A stretch of 64,000 nucleotides of DNA from Flaccisagitta enflata (Eukaryota > Chaetognatha > Sagittoidea > Aphragmophora), in contig OZ231127.1 of the NCBI GenBank assembly GCA_965153355.1, positions 66,898,001 to 66,962,000 of the forward strand, given 5' to 3'. Shown piece by piece: positions 1-14,039 of the stretch (the first letter of the stretch is position 1; each line of letters begins with the position of its first letter). The notes under the pieces are model-generated. The model searched no databases, had not been told where the DNA came from, and was given only the letters and a program-made list of their open reading frames with translations. A program made the translations under genes and the position numbers.

Positions 1-670
1 GAAATATCTGCTGAAATTTTTTTTCTGGGGATCTCCCAAGATGCATGACTAACCATTTTCAAAAAAAAAAATTGGATTCAAGGGACCTTGAAATAGTGTT
101 TCATGTAAGAAAACTCAAAAGTGGAGTTTTTTCGTCAAATTTTGTTTTTTTTAGCATAATTTCAACATGAGGCTGTTCCAAAGTGGCTACAAAACTTTGC
201 AGGAAGATTGTTGCATAAAATGAGAAGTTCCATTTCAGAATTTGTAGGAATCAGCATTTTAGACATGCAATGAATAAAAAAGTGATATTTCTATGTTTTA
301 CGGGCCCTTTTTGGGCCTTTTTAGGTACCCCAACCATCACTTACCATGATGATCATTTTTTTTTCAGTCTCTTACATCAAGAAGTATTACCACCAAAAAA
401 ATTTGGGGGTTGGGGTCTCATTAAGCAAAAAATTTTCAACAAAAATAGCCAAAATAGGCTATTTTTGGCTGTTTTTTTTGGTGCGTTTCTAGGGGCCCCC
501 TCGTAGGGCCCTAAAAACATCAAAAATGGATTCCTGATGCAATTTTACATGGAAATCACTTTTTTTTTGCCACCCTCAAAGATTTTTTTTTTTTACATGC
601 TAGCTGAAGATATGCATGTGAGGGAATTCTTTAAGACCTTTTTTCCAATTAAGCCTGCCTGGCTTATTTC
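1..670. other. Unique AT-rich sequence, no gene seen
   Basis: T- and A-homopolymer-rich sequence with no open frame of convincing composition on either strand. The 78-residue frame at 270-506 is rich in F, P and K from A/T runs and shows no motif. No terminal repeats were found that would define an element. Confidence 0.5.
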
Positions 671-673
671 TTT

Positions 674-1073
674 ATCTCAACCCCTGTGAGATATTTATTT
701 TGACCAATATATAGACCAGATTCCCCCAGGAATTTTTGTACTGGTCAATCTCAACTCCTGTGAGATTTCAAATTAGTCAAATTCACCACTTTCTATATCA
801 CCACTTCCAAAATCACCACTTCCAAATTCACCACTTTCTAATTCACCACTTCCAAATTCACCACTTCCAAATTCACCACTTCCAATTTGTGGCTCGTAAA
901 GCACACTTTTTGTCTCCTTGTACTTTAGCAATTTTTTCTTCCAAGTGGCTCGTAAAGCACACCTATGGTTTTCGTTCTCCTGCAAGTGACTCGTAAAGTG
1001 CACTTGTTCCAATGTAATCACTATAGTCCGCCTGACTATGTTCCTATGTGATCACAATAGTCCGCCTGACTAT
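674..1073. repeat. Cluster of paired short hairpins around a 15-bp minisatellite
   Basis: ATCTCAACYCCTGTGAGAT occurs twice (674-692, 748-766), with 6-bp ATCTCA/TGAGAT arms. A 15-bp tandem unit (TTCCAAATTCACCAC, about seven degenerate copies) fills about 780-888. GTGGCTCGTAAAGCACAC or a close variant follows three times (889, 945, 986). ATAGTCCGCCTGACTAT, with ATAGTC/GACTAT arms, occurs twice (1023-1039, 1057-1073). The 15-bp unit leaves both strands open (HHFQI repeats on plus, GSGEF repeats on minus), but those frames follow the repeat period and are not taken as genes. Confidence 0.75.
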
Positions 1074-1327
1074 TTAACATCCAATTCTGGCCTGCTTGAA
1101 ATTGAATGAAAAGTTGGAAGATCTAATAAAGGGACGCCATAAAATAAATGGAGGGGTTGGTTATAATGAACCTGCTGTTGATAGGATGACAAAATAATAG
1201 AAGATAAAATGATCAAGATATTTTGGAGTCAGGATTTAAATCAGTTTCACTCCTTTTATTTTGCTGAGGTTATCAATTTCAAACGGGAGCAATCGGGAAT
1301 TGTGATTGTAGTCGAGTTGCGGGATTC

Positions 1328-1330
<3 letters not shown>
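1074..1330. other. Unique spacer, nothing recognised
   Basis: Low-GC sequence with no open frame or repeat of note, ending at the following GA array. Confidence 0.4.

Positions 1331-1408
<78 letters not shown>
1331..1408. repeat. (AG)n microsatellite, 78 bp
   Basis: Uninterrupted AG dinucleotides. First of about 34 GA/TC loci in the window. Confidence 0.97.
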
Positions 1409-1409
<1 letters not shown>

Positions 1410-2848
1410 TATTATCTCTTTTAAGTATCTATCTGTAGTTATAACCAAACTGCAGAATTAAGCGTCTTTGTTTCCACAATTTATCGACGGAGAATTGCAG
1501 AGATTCAATTTCCCTTTTTTCCACGAAAGGGAGAAAATAAAAGTCCAGAGTTCTTTTCTTTACGAAGGATTTAATGTAAGTGAATCATTCCAAATTTCAA
1601 TTAAACAAGAAAACATAAAATAGAAAGAAAAAGTTATTACAAAAAGAAAGATTACATTCTTTATCGGAACAATTGTTATTCTTAGGCGGCATTGGAATAA
1701 AGACTGAATTAAAGACGAAGGCCGCCAAACTGAGAAGGCAACGTGATTCTTACAAAAAGGAGAAAATGAGAATTGACCAGTCAGAAAGGAATTTGACTTT
1801 TAAACGGGAGAAAGAATACGTTGAGAAAACTGACGAAGGACAAATTCTTACTACAGTATGAATTATCAAAAGTGCTTTTACAGAGATACAGTTTCTTTTC
1901 TTTAAATTGCTAATCGCGTTTTTTATACTTGGGGAGGGGCTGCAATGCGGTCATGGGTGGGCAAGGGGCAGTATCTTGGTGGAGGCTGTAATATGACTTA
2001 GAATTCATCGTTTCAGTCGATTTCACCTAATCCAAAACTTACGTCAAGGTGCACACGAAGGGGCAATTTCTATGGTCAAATCATATTCTAAAAATATATT
2101 GAAATGATTAATTTACAATTTTTTTATGAAAAATTGTACCATCTTGCTCAAAAGTATCGTCTCACCCTTATAGCTAATTTGTGACCAAACAACTAAAAAA
2201 AAACACATTAGAAAGAGCAAGAAAAAATCTTTAAAATGCCACCAAGCAGAGCTCAGTAGCTTGATTCGTTTAGATTTTAGAGCAAAAAGAGTAAAAAGGT
2301 TCACGTCCACAAAAGGCAGAAAATATGCAAAAGATGAGGAGAAGAATATTGGCCTGTTTATTATTACTTTTTCTAAGTTTATCATTATAAAATCATACAA
2401 AAATCAGTGACCATTAGAAAGAGTTTCGAAAGATCTGGCAAATGCCGCCAAACATTTTTTTCTAGTTGAAACTGTTTGAATTTTATATGAAAATGAAAAT
2501 ACATAGGTGTGAAAGTGTTGAAAGATAAAATTGCTGGAAAGTTTGCAGAACTCATTCTACAAAATTGTATATGAATCCTTCATCTATGTCTTCCCAATTG
2601 ATTACCACGGATACATGGTACCAAAAGGGCCCATACCAAATGTTTGTGCAAAAATGAATGATTGTGTATAAGAAATAACAACAATAAATAACACTTTTGT
2701 TTTACTGAAACGATTTTTTTTAGCAAGATGGTATTATTACTATATGTTATTGATTTATTTGCATTGGGAATCATTTATGTGTACAAAATCAATAAGAAAA
2801 GCTGAGAAAAAGTTAAAAAAGTTAACCCTCATTTATTAACTTGTCTTA
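1409..2848. other. Unique AT-rich stretch, no gene seen
   Basis: No convincing coding frame. The 62-residue frame at 1673-1861 is K/E-rich and the 95-residue minus frame at 2113-2400 is F/L-rich, and neither has recognisable motifs. A short imperfect duplication is visible: CATTAGAAAGAG near 2207 and 2413, each followed within about 30 bp by AAATGCCRCCAA. Confidence 0.45.
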
Positions 2849-2987
2849 GGTAAAATTCTTAATCTGTCTCTGAATGCAAAAATTTGCATTTCTAAAAACA
2901 TGGCCCTATTTTAAAGACATATAAGCAAATGGCCATGTTTTCAGAAACGCAAATTGTTGCATTCAGAGACAGATTAAGAATTTCACG
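2849..2987. mobile_element. Family D foldback element, copy 1
   Basis: An almost perfect inverted repeat: arms 2849-2905 and 2931-2987, about 57 bp each, separated by only 25 bp. Diagnostic stretches are AATTCTTAATCTGTCTCTGA and AAACATGGCC. A related copy lies at 50716-50853. It has no coding capacity and is too short for a transposase, so it is a hairpin-forming non-autonomous element. The superfamily is unknown because no clear target duplication is visible. Confidence 0.8.
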
Positions 2988-3107
2988 TAAAATGATTACC
3001 CAAATATGCTGCTGGTGTGCACCGTGACTTACAGACCTACCTATTTAGTGTCCACCATCACACACAGCCCCAATTTTAACACCCTACCACCAACATCTCT
3101 ACCTTTC

Positions 3108-3136
3108 TCCTCCTCCTCCTCCTCCTCCTCCTCCTC
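3108..3136. repeat. (CTC)n microsatellite
   Basis: About nine CTC triplets in a pyrimidine-rich context. Confidence 0.9.
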
Positions 3137-3289
3137 ACTATTTCATGCAGCCGGCACTGCGGCCGCGGTTACCGTTTCTTTTTCGAAGGCACTTGATTCA
3201 ATTCCAAACGGTTTCGCCAAATGCCCCATTTTTAAGCCCATTTCTAAGCCCATATTTTCGTATCCTCGTTAAATTCTCATCATTTTTTT

Positions 3290-3880
3290 TTTTTTGAAAA
3301 TGTTTTGAGGATAAGAAAGAAAGAGTGGAAGAGGAAAGTGGAGGTAAGGAAGAGGAGGAATGTTAGGAGGAAGAAGAGCCGGAAAGGAGGAAGGAATAAA
3401 GTAATCAAAGAGGAGAGGTACAGGGAGGAATAAAAGAATGAAGGAAGAAAGGAAAGAAGAAAGGGAGGAAGGAAGGAAGGACGAAGGAAGGAAGGAAGGA
3501 AGGAAGGAAGGAAGGAAGGAAGGAAGGGAGGGAGGGAGGAGGATGGGAAGGAAAGAAGGGAGGAAGGAAAGAAGGAAGGAGGAAAGGAAGGAAAAAAGAA
3601 CGAAAGGAAGGTAAAAAGAAAGAAAGGAAGGAGGAAAGAAAGAATGCAAGCAACCAACCACGCAAGAAAGGATGGGCGGAACTGTAAAAAGGAAGGGGAG
3701 TTTTGGGGAGGCAGAGAAGTTGGAAGATGTGAGGAACGGAGAAGGAAGGAAAGAAGGGAGGAATGAAAAAACAAAAGAAAGAGATGAAAAAGAAGGAGAG
3801 GAAGGAAGAAAACAATAGAGAGAAAAAAAAAAAGAAAATGAAAAAAGAGAAAAAGAGAGAGAAGAAATTTAGAAAGAGGG
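3290..3880. repeat. 590-bp purine-rich tract with (GGAA)n core
   Basis: The plus strand is nearly all A and G. The best periodicity is GGAA at about 3466-3535, with degenerate GGAA/GAAA on both sides. The minus-strand frames of 130-214 residues are F, L, S and P only and reflect the pyrimidine strand. Confidence 0.9.
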
Positions 3881-3987
3881 TTTAAAAACCGTTTTTTCGT
3901 GTCTCTTTCCAGTTCATCCACCATAAATTTTTCGTGAAAATCCTCGTCACTTTAAATCCTCTTCCGACTCTTCATATCTCTGCGCCG

Positions 3988-3990
<3 letters not shown>

Positions 3991-4062
<72 letters not shown>
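3991..4062. repeat. (TC)n microsatellite
   Basis: 72 bp of uninterrupted TC, 85 bp upstream of a GA array of opposite strand sense. The pair can form an inverted-repeat stem. Confidence 0.97.
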
Positions 4063-4066
<4 letters not shown>

Positions 4067-4142
4067 ACTTCTTTATCAATTGTTGTTATCTTTTTTGAAA
4101 AATTTCATCCAGGGAATAAAGCGCCCTGTGCCGAGCGGTGGA

Positions 4143-4330
<188 letters not shown>

Positions 4331-4469
4331 TGAAAGGCAGAGACAGACAGAGATAGAAAAAGAAAGACAGACAGCGACTAAAAGAAAAGGAGAGAGAAAG
4401 AGTAGGAGGAAGGGAAGGAGAAAAAGAAAGAGACGCAGAGATAACATAGATGAAGTTCAACAGAAATTA

Positions 4470-4471
<2 letters not shown>

Positions 4472-4536
<65 letters not shown>

Positions 4537-4592
4537 GCGACAGACAGATGTACAGATAGACAAACAGACAGACAAACAGATAGACAGACAGA
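4472..4592. repeat. (GACA)n array with degenerate tail
   Basis: A perfect ACAG/GACA run at about 4473-4535, then degenerate GACAGATA/GACAAACA units to about 4592. Confidence 0.93.
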
Positions 4593-4917
4593 AAGAAGAA
4601 ATCATATCACATCGCGCAATTTTTCCTTTTGAACGCCTTTCCTTCCTGTATATTTCCTTATTTGCAAAAAAAGAAAAAAAAGGAGAGAGACAAGATGGAA
4701 AGTAGGAAAAGAACACGGAGAGGCAAACAAGCAAGCAGGAAGGAAGGAAAATGGTTTTTGAATTATGTTTTGCCCAAATTTACGACATTTGGAAAAAAGG
4801 ATTTTTTTTTCATTTTTTGATTTGTCGCTGGGAATTGATTTTCTTCTTTGCCTGAAGGCGGCGACGCCGGTGCCTTTTTCCACCCAAACGCGCCTCGCGA
4901 CGCCGCCACTTTGAAAA
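4593..4917. other. Spacer, no gene seen
   Basis: Mostly purine-rich low-complexity sequence, with a small GC-rich patch at 4856-4910 (GGCGGCGACGCCGG). No coding frame is supported. Confidence 0.4.
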
Positions 4918-5247
4918 GGAGGAAGAAGAAGAAGAAGAAGAAGAAGAAGAAGAAGAAGAAGAAGAAGAAGAAGAAGAAGAAGAAGAAGAAGAAGAAGAAG
5001 GAGAAGAAGAAGCAGAGGAAGAAGAAGAAGAAGAAGGAAAGAAGAAGAAGAAGAAGAAGAAGAAAAAGAAAAAGAAAAAGAAAAAGAAAAAGAAAAAGAA
5101 GAAGAAGAAGAAGAAGAAAAAAAGAAAAAGAAAAAGAAAAAGAAAAAGAAAAAGAAAAAGAAAAAGAAGAAGAAGAAGAAGAAGAAGAAGAAGAAGAAGA
5201 AGAAGAAGAAGAAGAAGAAGAAAAAGAAAAAGAAAAAGAAGAAGGAA
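4918..5247. repeat. Composite (GAA)n / (GAAAAA)n array, about 330 bp
   Basis: Blocks of GAA triplets (4921-5060, 5167-5220) alternate with AAAAAG hexamers (5062-5100, 5119-5166, 5221-5240). The alternation suggests hexamers arose inside a GAA array and then expanded. The same GAA-plus-A-rich-hexamer structure recurs at 30888, 34610 and 41151. Confidence 0.95.
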
Positions 5248-5305
5248 TGTGGCTTGGAGGAGTGGAGTTGGGATAAGAAGTTTGATGGATTGAAATTTGA
5301 AAGGT

Positions 5306-5332
5306 ATTGATTGATTGATTGATTGATTGATT
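5306..5332. repeat. (TTGA)n microsatellite
   Basis: About six and a half copies of the tetranucleotide. Confidence 0.9.
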
Positions 5333-5600
5333 TTAATGCTCAATGGAGTGAAGCGGACTTCGGGAAAGGCAGAAAGGTCAGTTTAGAGTCGGACTAGCCG
5401 GAAAAGTGAGGATACCATGAGAACCATGAGAACGCATGTTTCTTTCTTTACAATGAGGAAGCTATTTTCATGAATCCAAATGCATGTCTGTTTAACTCAA
5501 TTAGCTGAGGGTCTTAGTTTGAAAATTGATAATTTTGAAAACCTGTGAACTAGAGGGGTCACACGCAAACACGCTTTTTCCCTTTTTCCCTGGGCTGTTG

Positions 5601-6176
5601 TCAACAAAGAGAAAATAAAAAAAAAAGACATCGGCAAAACAGAATGTAGAATTCTTGTATTGCGGTATTTTGGAGAAAATCAAGTTTTTGGGCGGTTTCT
5701 CCGTTGGTTGAAGGCGGCTCTGGCAGAGGTGATGTAAGCGGTTGAGGCGGAGGCGGCTGTGGCGGAGTTGGTGGTGACAATTGTGGTAGTGGCGATGGCG
5801 GTGACGTTGGCGGTGGTAGTGGTGGTGATGGTGATGTCGGTGGCGGTGGCGGCGGTGGATTGGTAGTGGTCGTCGTAGTGATGGTGTAAGTGGCGGCGGA
5901 AGCGATAAAGGTAACGGACACAAAGGCGACATTGTTGAAGGCGATGACGGCGATGATAACGTCGACGACGGTTTTGGCGGCGACTTCCGGCGTCTTCATC
6001 GTCGTCGACGTCTTCATCGTCTTCATCGTCTTCATCGTCTTCATAGTCGTCGTCGCCTTTTCAACTTTCAATTTGGTTGTCAACTTCAATTTTCTTTGTT
6101 TGTTTTGACCTCTTGACTTCAACAGACTCGAGAAAACGAAAAATAGAAAATTCTGCCTCAAACCTCGAAAATTCAC
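5601..6176 (-). other. Possible exon or low-complexity open frame (Thr/Pro-rich)
   Basis: A 191-residue open frame on the minus strand. In protein order it has a basic N-terminal stretch, a 9-bp (MKT)n-like repeat from GATGAAGAC units (6000-6050), a Thr run, a long Pro-rich block with interspersed S, L and T, and a more mixed tail (NGETAQKLDFLQNTAIQEF). The Pro block comes from degenerate GGY triplets, so openness alone is weak evidence. The tail after the repeats looks more protein-like than most frames here. No domain is recognised. It could be a fragment of a real gene or chance. Confidence 0.15.
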
Positions 6177-6252
6177 CCAAAAAAGGAGAAAGGGAGAGCA
6201 AAAGGAGAAAAAAAAATAGATTCAAGGAGGAAATGTTTCAAAATCAAAACAG

Positions 6253-6431
<179 letters not shown>

Positions 6432-6540
6432 GCACCTTGCGGCCCTTACCTCCTTTGGGCATATCCTATCAGATTTTTTTGTGTTTCTAGAGCAAAAAAT
6501 GCAAATTCAGTTTTAGTTTTATCCCGAAAAAATTTGTCTT

Positions 6541-6635
6541 ATCCATTCATTCATTCTTTCGTCCATCCATTTGTCCATTCATCTTTTTATTCATCCTACA
6601 TCTCATCCATTTCATCCATCCATTCATCCATTCAT
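6541..6635. repeat. Degenerate (ATCC/ATTC)n tract
   Basis: CATTCATTC and CATCCATC units with point changes and spacers, an old tetranucleotide array. Confidence 0.8.
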
Positions 6636-7590
6636 GACACTGCAACACAACTAGTTAGTAAAGATAAACATCTACGCTAAAAGAAAAACGAAATGTAAAT
6701 GACATAGCATTTCTCTTCATTTGCATTATTCATCAAACGATATTATTCGATATATCAAACGAAGATGTGTTATTCGTGATTTGATAATTAGCAATTGATT
6801 TAACTAACTTAACTCGCAAACTCTGATGCATGATAATCGACTTGATGATTGCATGTAAAATCGACCTTTTACAAATACGTCGTTATCATACATTTCCTCT
6901 TTCTCTCTCTGTCGAAATAATTATTCAACATGTATATCGTATATCAAATACTCGATATTGGATTTATCTCATATTTTATCTTTGAAAAGGAATCAAGCTA
7001 GACGAGACATTCATTTGCAAGCTAAGAGTCACGTCATCCACGTTCTGCACTCGATGCTTCCATCGCTCATTTTGTTTCCTCCATTGTGATAGAAAAAAAA
7101 AGTAGCTACAATACTGAACAAATCATGGCAAAACAAATTCAATGTTGTTTTATTTTTTCATATCACAAAAATGCTTGATTTTGATGACAAAGTCGAGTGA
7201 CCAGCCTCTCTTGGCGAAAATTGAATTTCATAACTACTCATTTTTCCATGTGGTCCTCCCTCACCTTTCACCTCCCCACACCTCCCCCAAAACTCACCCC
7301 TTCCATTCACCCCTTTTTACACCCATAAAAGCCTCATCATTGGTTGCAAAACGAGGGTGGTGGACCACGACTACTGGTAGTCTCTGCGGTATTTGCCTAC
7401 GTGATTGGAAGAATTTGGATCATAACCGGTGTCCCAGTTTGGTCCATTCACAAGGTCAAAAGGTAAGCTCAATTTCATGTATTCTTTCTTCTTTTATTGT
7501 GGGTCTTTTATGTTGTTTCTTCACACATTAGCATAGAACAGACGTTGGGTAAGGCAAAATGTAGTTTGGTATCGGAATCCTAGTTTTGAT
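6636..7590. other. Unique sequence, nothing recognised
   Basis: 955 bp without repeats of note. The 129-residue plus frame at 7142-7531 has mixed composition but no recognisable motif, and I could not define splice boundaries for it. Confidence 0.4.
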
Positions 7591-8084
<494 letters not shown>

Positions 8085-8209
8085 TAGCGATTTCTGCTCG
8101 TGCTTCATGACTACGACGACAAGATGAGGCTCAGATATTGGATGCAATTTGACAATTAGTTGGCAATTTAACGGAAGCTGTAACGTTTGTATCATCCGTC
8201 TTACTATAT

Positions 8210-8320
8210 ATGTCTTACTATCTGTCGGTCTGTTTTTCTGTCTGTCTGTATGTCTGCCTGGATGCATGTCTGTCGGTCTATATGTACCATGTATGTCTGA
8301 TTGTCTGTCAGTCCAACCGT
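8210..8320. repeat. Degenerate (TCTG)n tract
   Basis: GTCTGTCTG units with many substitutions. Confidence 0.7.
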
Positions 8321-8439
8321 TTGTCTGACAATTTTACGATTACTTGAAAAAGTTATAAATCGAATCTGTATCGTTATCAGAGATTCATTCGTTATTCGAT
8401 TCCTCCCAACGGAATACAAAATGGAATTTCCAATTTCTA

Positions 8440-8750
8440 TCCTCTGTCTCCCGTCTGTCTCTGTTACTGTCTCTGTCTTTGCATTCGTTTCATTCTTTTT
8501 TTTCGACTCTGTCTCTTTCTATGTCTCTATTTCCATCTCTTTTACTGTCTCTCTGTCTGTCTGTCCGTGTCGATGTATCTATTTGTCTGCCTTTAGAGCT
8601 GTGTTTCTGTCCTACTGTATGTCTCCCTTTCTGTCTGTGTGTCAGTGTGTGTGTATGTCTGTGTGTCCGCATGTCTGTCTGTCTGTCTGTCTGTCTGTAT
8701 ATTTGTCTGTCCGTCTCTCTGACTTTCTGTCCTTCTTTTTGTCTGTTTAG

Positions 8751-8751
<1 letters not shown>
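8440..8751. repeat. Degenerate (TCTG/TCTC)n tract
   Basis: About 300 bp of GTCTCTGTC-like sequence, cleanest at 8671-8700, leading into the compound TG/CT array. Confidence 0.8.
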
Positions 8752-9009
<258 letters not shown>

Positions 9010-9208
9010 TCTGTCTCTCGTATTTGATTCAATCGGAAGTCTAACAGAGAATCCAATTTTCTATTGTTTCTACAGTTTTATTCCGTTTCCCGTTTTTTGC
9101 CGTTTTTTGCCGTTCTCTTTTTGCCCGTTATTGATTTTGAATTCGAGATTCGGGATCAAATTGAAAGGAAAAAGGTTTTCGAGGGCTTTCAAATGGAAAC
9201 CGGGAATC

Positions 9209-10261
<1,053 letters not shown>

Positions 10262-10815
10262 GTACGGATACACCGCCAGGTGCACAAATGCACACGTAAA
10301 TACCATGATACACCGCCAGGTGCACACATGCACACGCAAATACCACGATACACCGCCAGGTGCACAAATGCACACGCCCATACCACGATACACCGCCAGG
10401 TGCACACATGCACACGCCCATACCACGATACACCGCCAGGTGCACACATGCACACGCCCATACCACGATACACCGCCAAGTGCACAAATGCACACGCCCA
10501 TACCACGATACACCGCCAGGTGCACACATGCACACGCCCATACCACGATACACCGACAGGCCCACACATGCGCTGTTGCACACGCCAATACCGCTGTACA
10601 CCGTCGCCAGGTGCACACTTGCAGTCTTACACATAACATTGCCGAAATATTGCCAGGTGCACAAATGCACACGCTGATACTACGATACACTCCAGGTGCA
10701 TGACTGAATATACAAACAAACAAAATCAGCGATACACCGCTAGGTGGATGTATGGACAGTTTTGTACACACAGTTGCCCTGACACACTGCACCGCCAGGT
10801 GCAAACGGTGCTGTG
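10262..10815. repeat. 40-bp minisatellite with CAGGTG in each unit
   Basis: A regular 40-bp period from 10262 to about 10560 (seven to eight copies). Each unit carries ACACCGCCAGGTGCACA and then CATGCACACGCCCATACCAC or a variant. Decayed units continue to about 10815. The period is not a multiple of three, so the long frames on both strands are artefacts that rotate through all three frames. Confidence 0.93.
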
Positions 10816-11099
10816 ATACATTGCCAAGGACACACTCACAGAATATACTGCTGCTCTCCGCAAGATGTTAGATAGATTTTCGCACACGCCGATGACGTAG
10901 TATACAGTGAAAACGGCCTATGAGTATCGTTGAAAAAATAGCCGGCTCTAGTACTGTAATGCAATGTGCGTCGGTATGAGTGTATGGCTGCGTTTGTACA
11001 CTAAGTTTAGAAGCGCGATACGTAATTTCAAATGGGCAGTTCGGCGTACACAAGGTTTACCTAGAAACGCCTTAGGCAACATCATGGTACACCGAGTAA

Positions 11100-11335
11100 C
11101 GGACCAAGGCACACAAAAAGGCGGACCAAGGTGCATGAGAGGATCAACTAAGGTGCGCCAGATGTATACCAAGGTGCCCCAAAAGGCGGATGAAGGTACA
11201 CAAGAAGGCAGACCACGGTGCAAGGGAAGGCGAATCAAGCTTTATCCGGAGGCAGATGGGGGAACACAAAAGGCGGACCAAGGTGCAAAAGAGAGGCAGA
11301 CTATGGCGCACCTGAAGGCAGGCCAGGCTGCGAGA
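11100..11335. repeat. Degenerate minisatellite, unit about 22-26 bp
   Basis: AAAAGGCGGACCAAGGTGCA-like units recur with indels (for example 11115-11135, 11170-11190, 11267-11290). Similarity between units is partial and the unit length drifts. Confidence 0.65.
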
Positions 11336-11515
11336 TAGAAAAGGTGTCGGCCACCGACGCGAAGGAAGGAGAAAGTGAGAATGCAAATTGAAATTTGTTA
11401 AACGACTTTTTCGGCCCACTTTTAGACCGGGGATTCGCCCGTTATCGCCCGACTTTTCGATCCACTAAATTCATTCTTTCCTCCTTCTTTCAATTCTTTC
11501 CTTTTTTTCGATTCC

Positions 11516-11855
<340 letters not shown>

Positions 11856-12157
11856 CTCTCTTCCATTCCTTCTCCCTCCTTTTCTTTCCCTTCATTCACT
11901 TTCCTATCTTCATCTTTCTTCCTCTATTTATCATTTGTCTTTGTTCCATAACTGTCCCTATTTAGATTTTTTTCTTTTATTCTCCTTGACTCTCGAACAG
12001 CCTCGCTTGCTAGTTCCTCAGTTCCAAAGAACCCACCCTATTGTCCAGTTTCAATGACTGTTTGGAAAAAGCCATCATGTTTTTTTTATTCAAATCTTGC
12101 AAACACCAGTTTTAAAATCCTCCTCTATCCCATTATCTTTCCATACATCTCTCTCTC

Positions 12158-13445
12158 AAGGAGATATTCCGTGGCGTTCCTTTATAGCGTATCAAACCGC
12201 CAAAAATCGTCTCAAAAATGCAAAAAAGTGGATTTTTGTAACAAAAATTATGAATTTTTGGCACAAAAATGCTTAAAAAAGCGGTTTTGAAACGGGTGTT
12301 CTTATGCAGTTTTAAAACGATCTTATATTGTCGTTTCAATACCACAAGTATGCGCAACTTTTGAAACGAATTTTGTGGCATAGTTGCCGTTTCAAAACTT
12401 TGCAATTCTAAAGTTTTAAAACCATGAGATTTTTGCGTTTCAAAACGCTTGAAAACAGTGCTAAAGTTACAGCCAGCAAGGGAAAAAATTTATATATCTT
12501 TGCTATCTTATCACCTTTTTTACCATTTTGAAAACGCAAAAAATTGAAGTATTGAAACTAAGAAAAAATGTGTTTAGAAATTAAAACATGGTTATATGCT
12601 AGGTGGAACAATTTCCCTAACTTTACCCAAACTGAAATAAATGGAAGAGGGCCCCGTTAACCCTCACTGACTGGCTTATACGCGCGCCACTCTTGGTTGT
12701 CCATAAAACTGAATCTGAAAGACATCCTTTTGGCCAGCGGCCCCAAAGGGGTTGATGACTTATGCTTTCATACATATGGACAAAGCAGGGTGTAGAGTCG
12801 TGTAGCACGCGACTAAAAATGGGGTGAAACACTATGTGTTGCCATCAAATGCTTGCCGTCCTATTGTTGTTGAATTGTGACTCCATGTCACTTGTATTTT
12901 ATGTAAATTTGCTAATGTGTAAAGTTTTACTACTTTGAAGGACGTCACAAAAAGCTTATTTCTTAAAGTTTTGAAACTGCAAAAAATTGAAGTTTTGATA
13001 CTGCAAAAAACAGAATTTATGAAACGTTTTCACACGCAACTTTTTTACAGTTTCAAAACTGCAAAAAAATTGCTTATGGGAACGGCGATTTCATATTAAA
13101 TAATCTTAATGCTGCTGTCACTGCTACTGTTTGAAAAAGCTCATTTCTTCAGTTTTAAAATAGGGAAAAAAAACTGGCTAGGAGTGAGAAAGAAATGTTA
13201 TTTTAGTCATGTTTTCAAAAGCCCTTTTTATTCAGTTTTGATACTCCCAAAAAACGCGGTTTCAAAACGGCAACTATGCCTGCGTTTTGAAACCCCAGAT
13301 TACAACCACAAAAGGACGTTGTTGTATGCATAAATGTTTTTTGGACGTTTTGAAACTGCTGCATACTAAGAGTTTTGATACGTCGTTCCCCTATTTGGGA
13401 CGATAATGCCATAATAACGCCAACGGAATACATGCTCTCAAGTAA
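12158..13445. mobile_element. Family I foldback element, about 1.3 kb
   Basis: The left end (12158-12200: CTCAAGGAGATATTCCGTGG, then a CGTATCAAA block) is matched as reverse complement at the right end (13375-13445: TTTTGATACG ... CCAACGGAATACATGCTCTC). The interior is rich in TTTTGAAAC and GTTTCAAAAC words in both orientations, which is typical of a decayed foldback. A family B terminus is embedded at 12777-12818. No transposase-like frame is present. The exact ends are uncertain by about 20 bp. Confidence 0.6.
12777..12818 (-). mobile_element. Family B terminus (fragment B1)
   Basis: Carries the family B signature GACAAAGCAGGGTGTAGAGT followed by a GTCGTGTAGCACGCGAC hairpin and AAAAA. Upstream, 12732-12757 resembles the end of family A (CAGCGGCCCCAAAGGGG), so pieces of both families lie side by side. 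Confidence 0.7.
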
Positions 13446-13689
13446 GGGTTTGTTCATGTAGAGGATGTTGAAAGTTTTTGAACCTTTTGGACATTTTTTT
13501 TAAAGGACCAGAGAGACAGCTTTTTAAGTCACATGTCAGTAAACAAGGGCAGCGATGGTAAATGCAGATCAAGAACTAAGGCAAAGGCAGTATTGCAAAA
13601 CCTGCTACAAAAAAAAAAACAAAAAACAAAAAAAAACGATAACAACAAATAGGTGATGATAGGAGAATGGATGAAAAGTTGGTCCAACA

Positions 13690-13850
13690 TTAACGCTTTT
13701 TCTTTCACAAAACTCAAATGGAGTAGAGTAGAGTTTACCTATACGCTTTTTTATACGCCACCTCTACCGGAAGTGGCAGATAAGACGCAAAAACGTATTT
13801 GGCGCTAAAATGAGTTTCCCATTGGCGTTTTTCAGGTTTTTCACTTGGCA
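13690..13850 (-). mobile_element. Family J repeat, copy 1
   Basis: Shares several blocks with 15190-15500: TTGGTCCAACAYNAACGCT, ACTCAAATGGA, GGGAAACTCATTT and ACTTCCGNTA...GCCAC. The CACTGGGAAACTC to AGTAGAG part is inverted relative to the other copy. It is a non-coding dispersed repeat of unknown class. Confidence 0.5.
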
Positions 13851-14039
13851 ATGAAGAAGTAGTAAGATTTAGGGAATTCATAGTGGATTTTCTGTGATCA
13901 TTTTGAAAATTTAGCAAAAATTTCTAAAAATTTTTTGCTAGCATCAATAGATTATTTTCATTTCTTATTTTTATCTATTTTTGTTATTTTCATCAGTTGT
14001 CATATTTCATGATTCATTTTTCATTTTTTTCTTTTCACT

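Noticed and set aside
5306-5332. (TTGA)n as a SINE tail
   Set aside because: No SINE body or pol III promoter boxes upstream; the neighbouring sequence is a GAA array.
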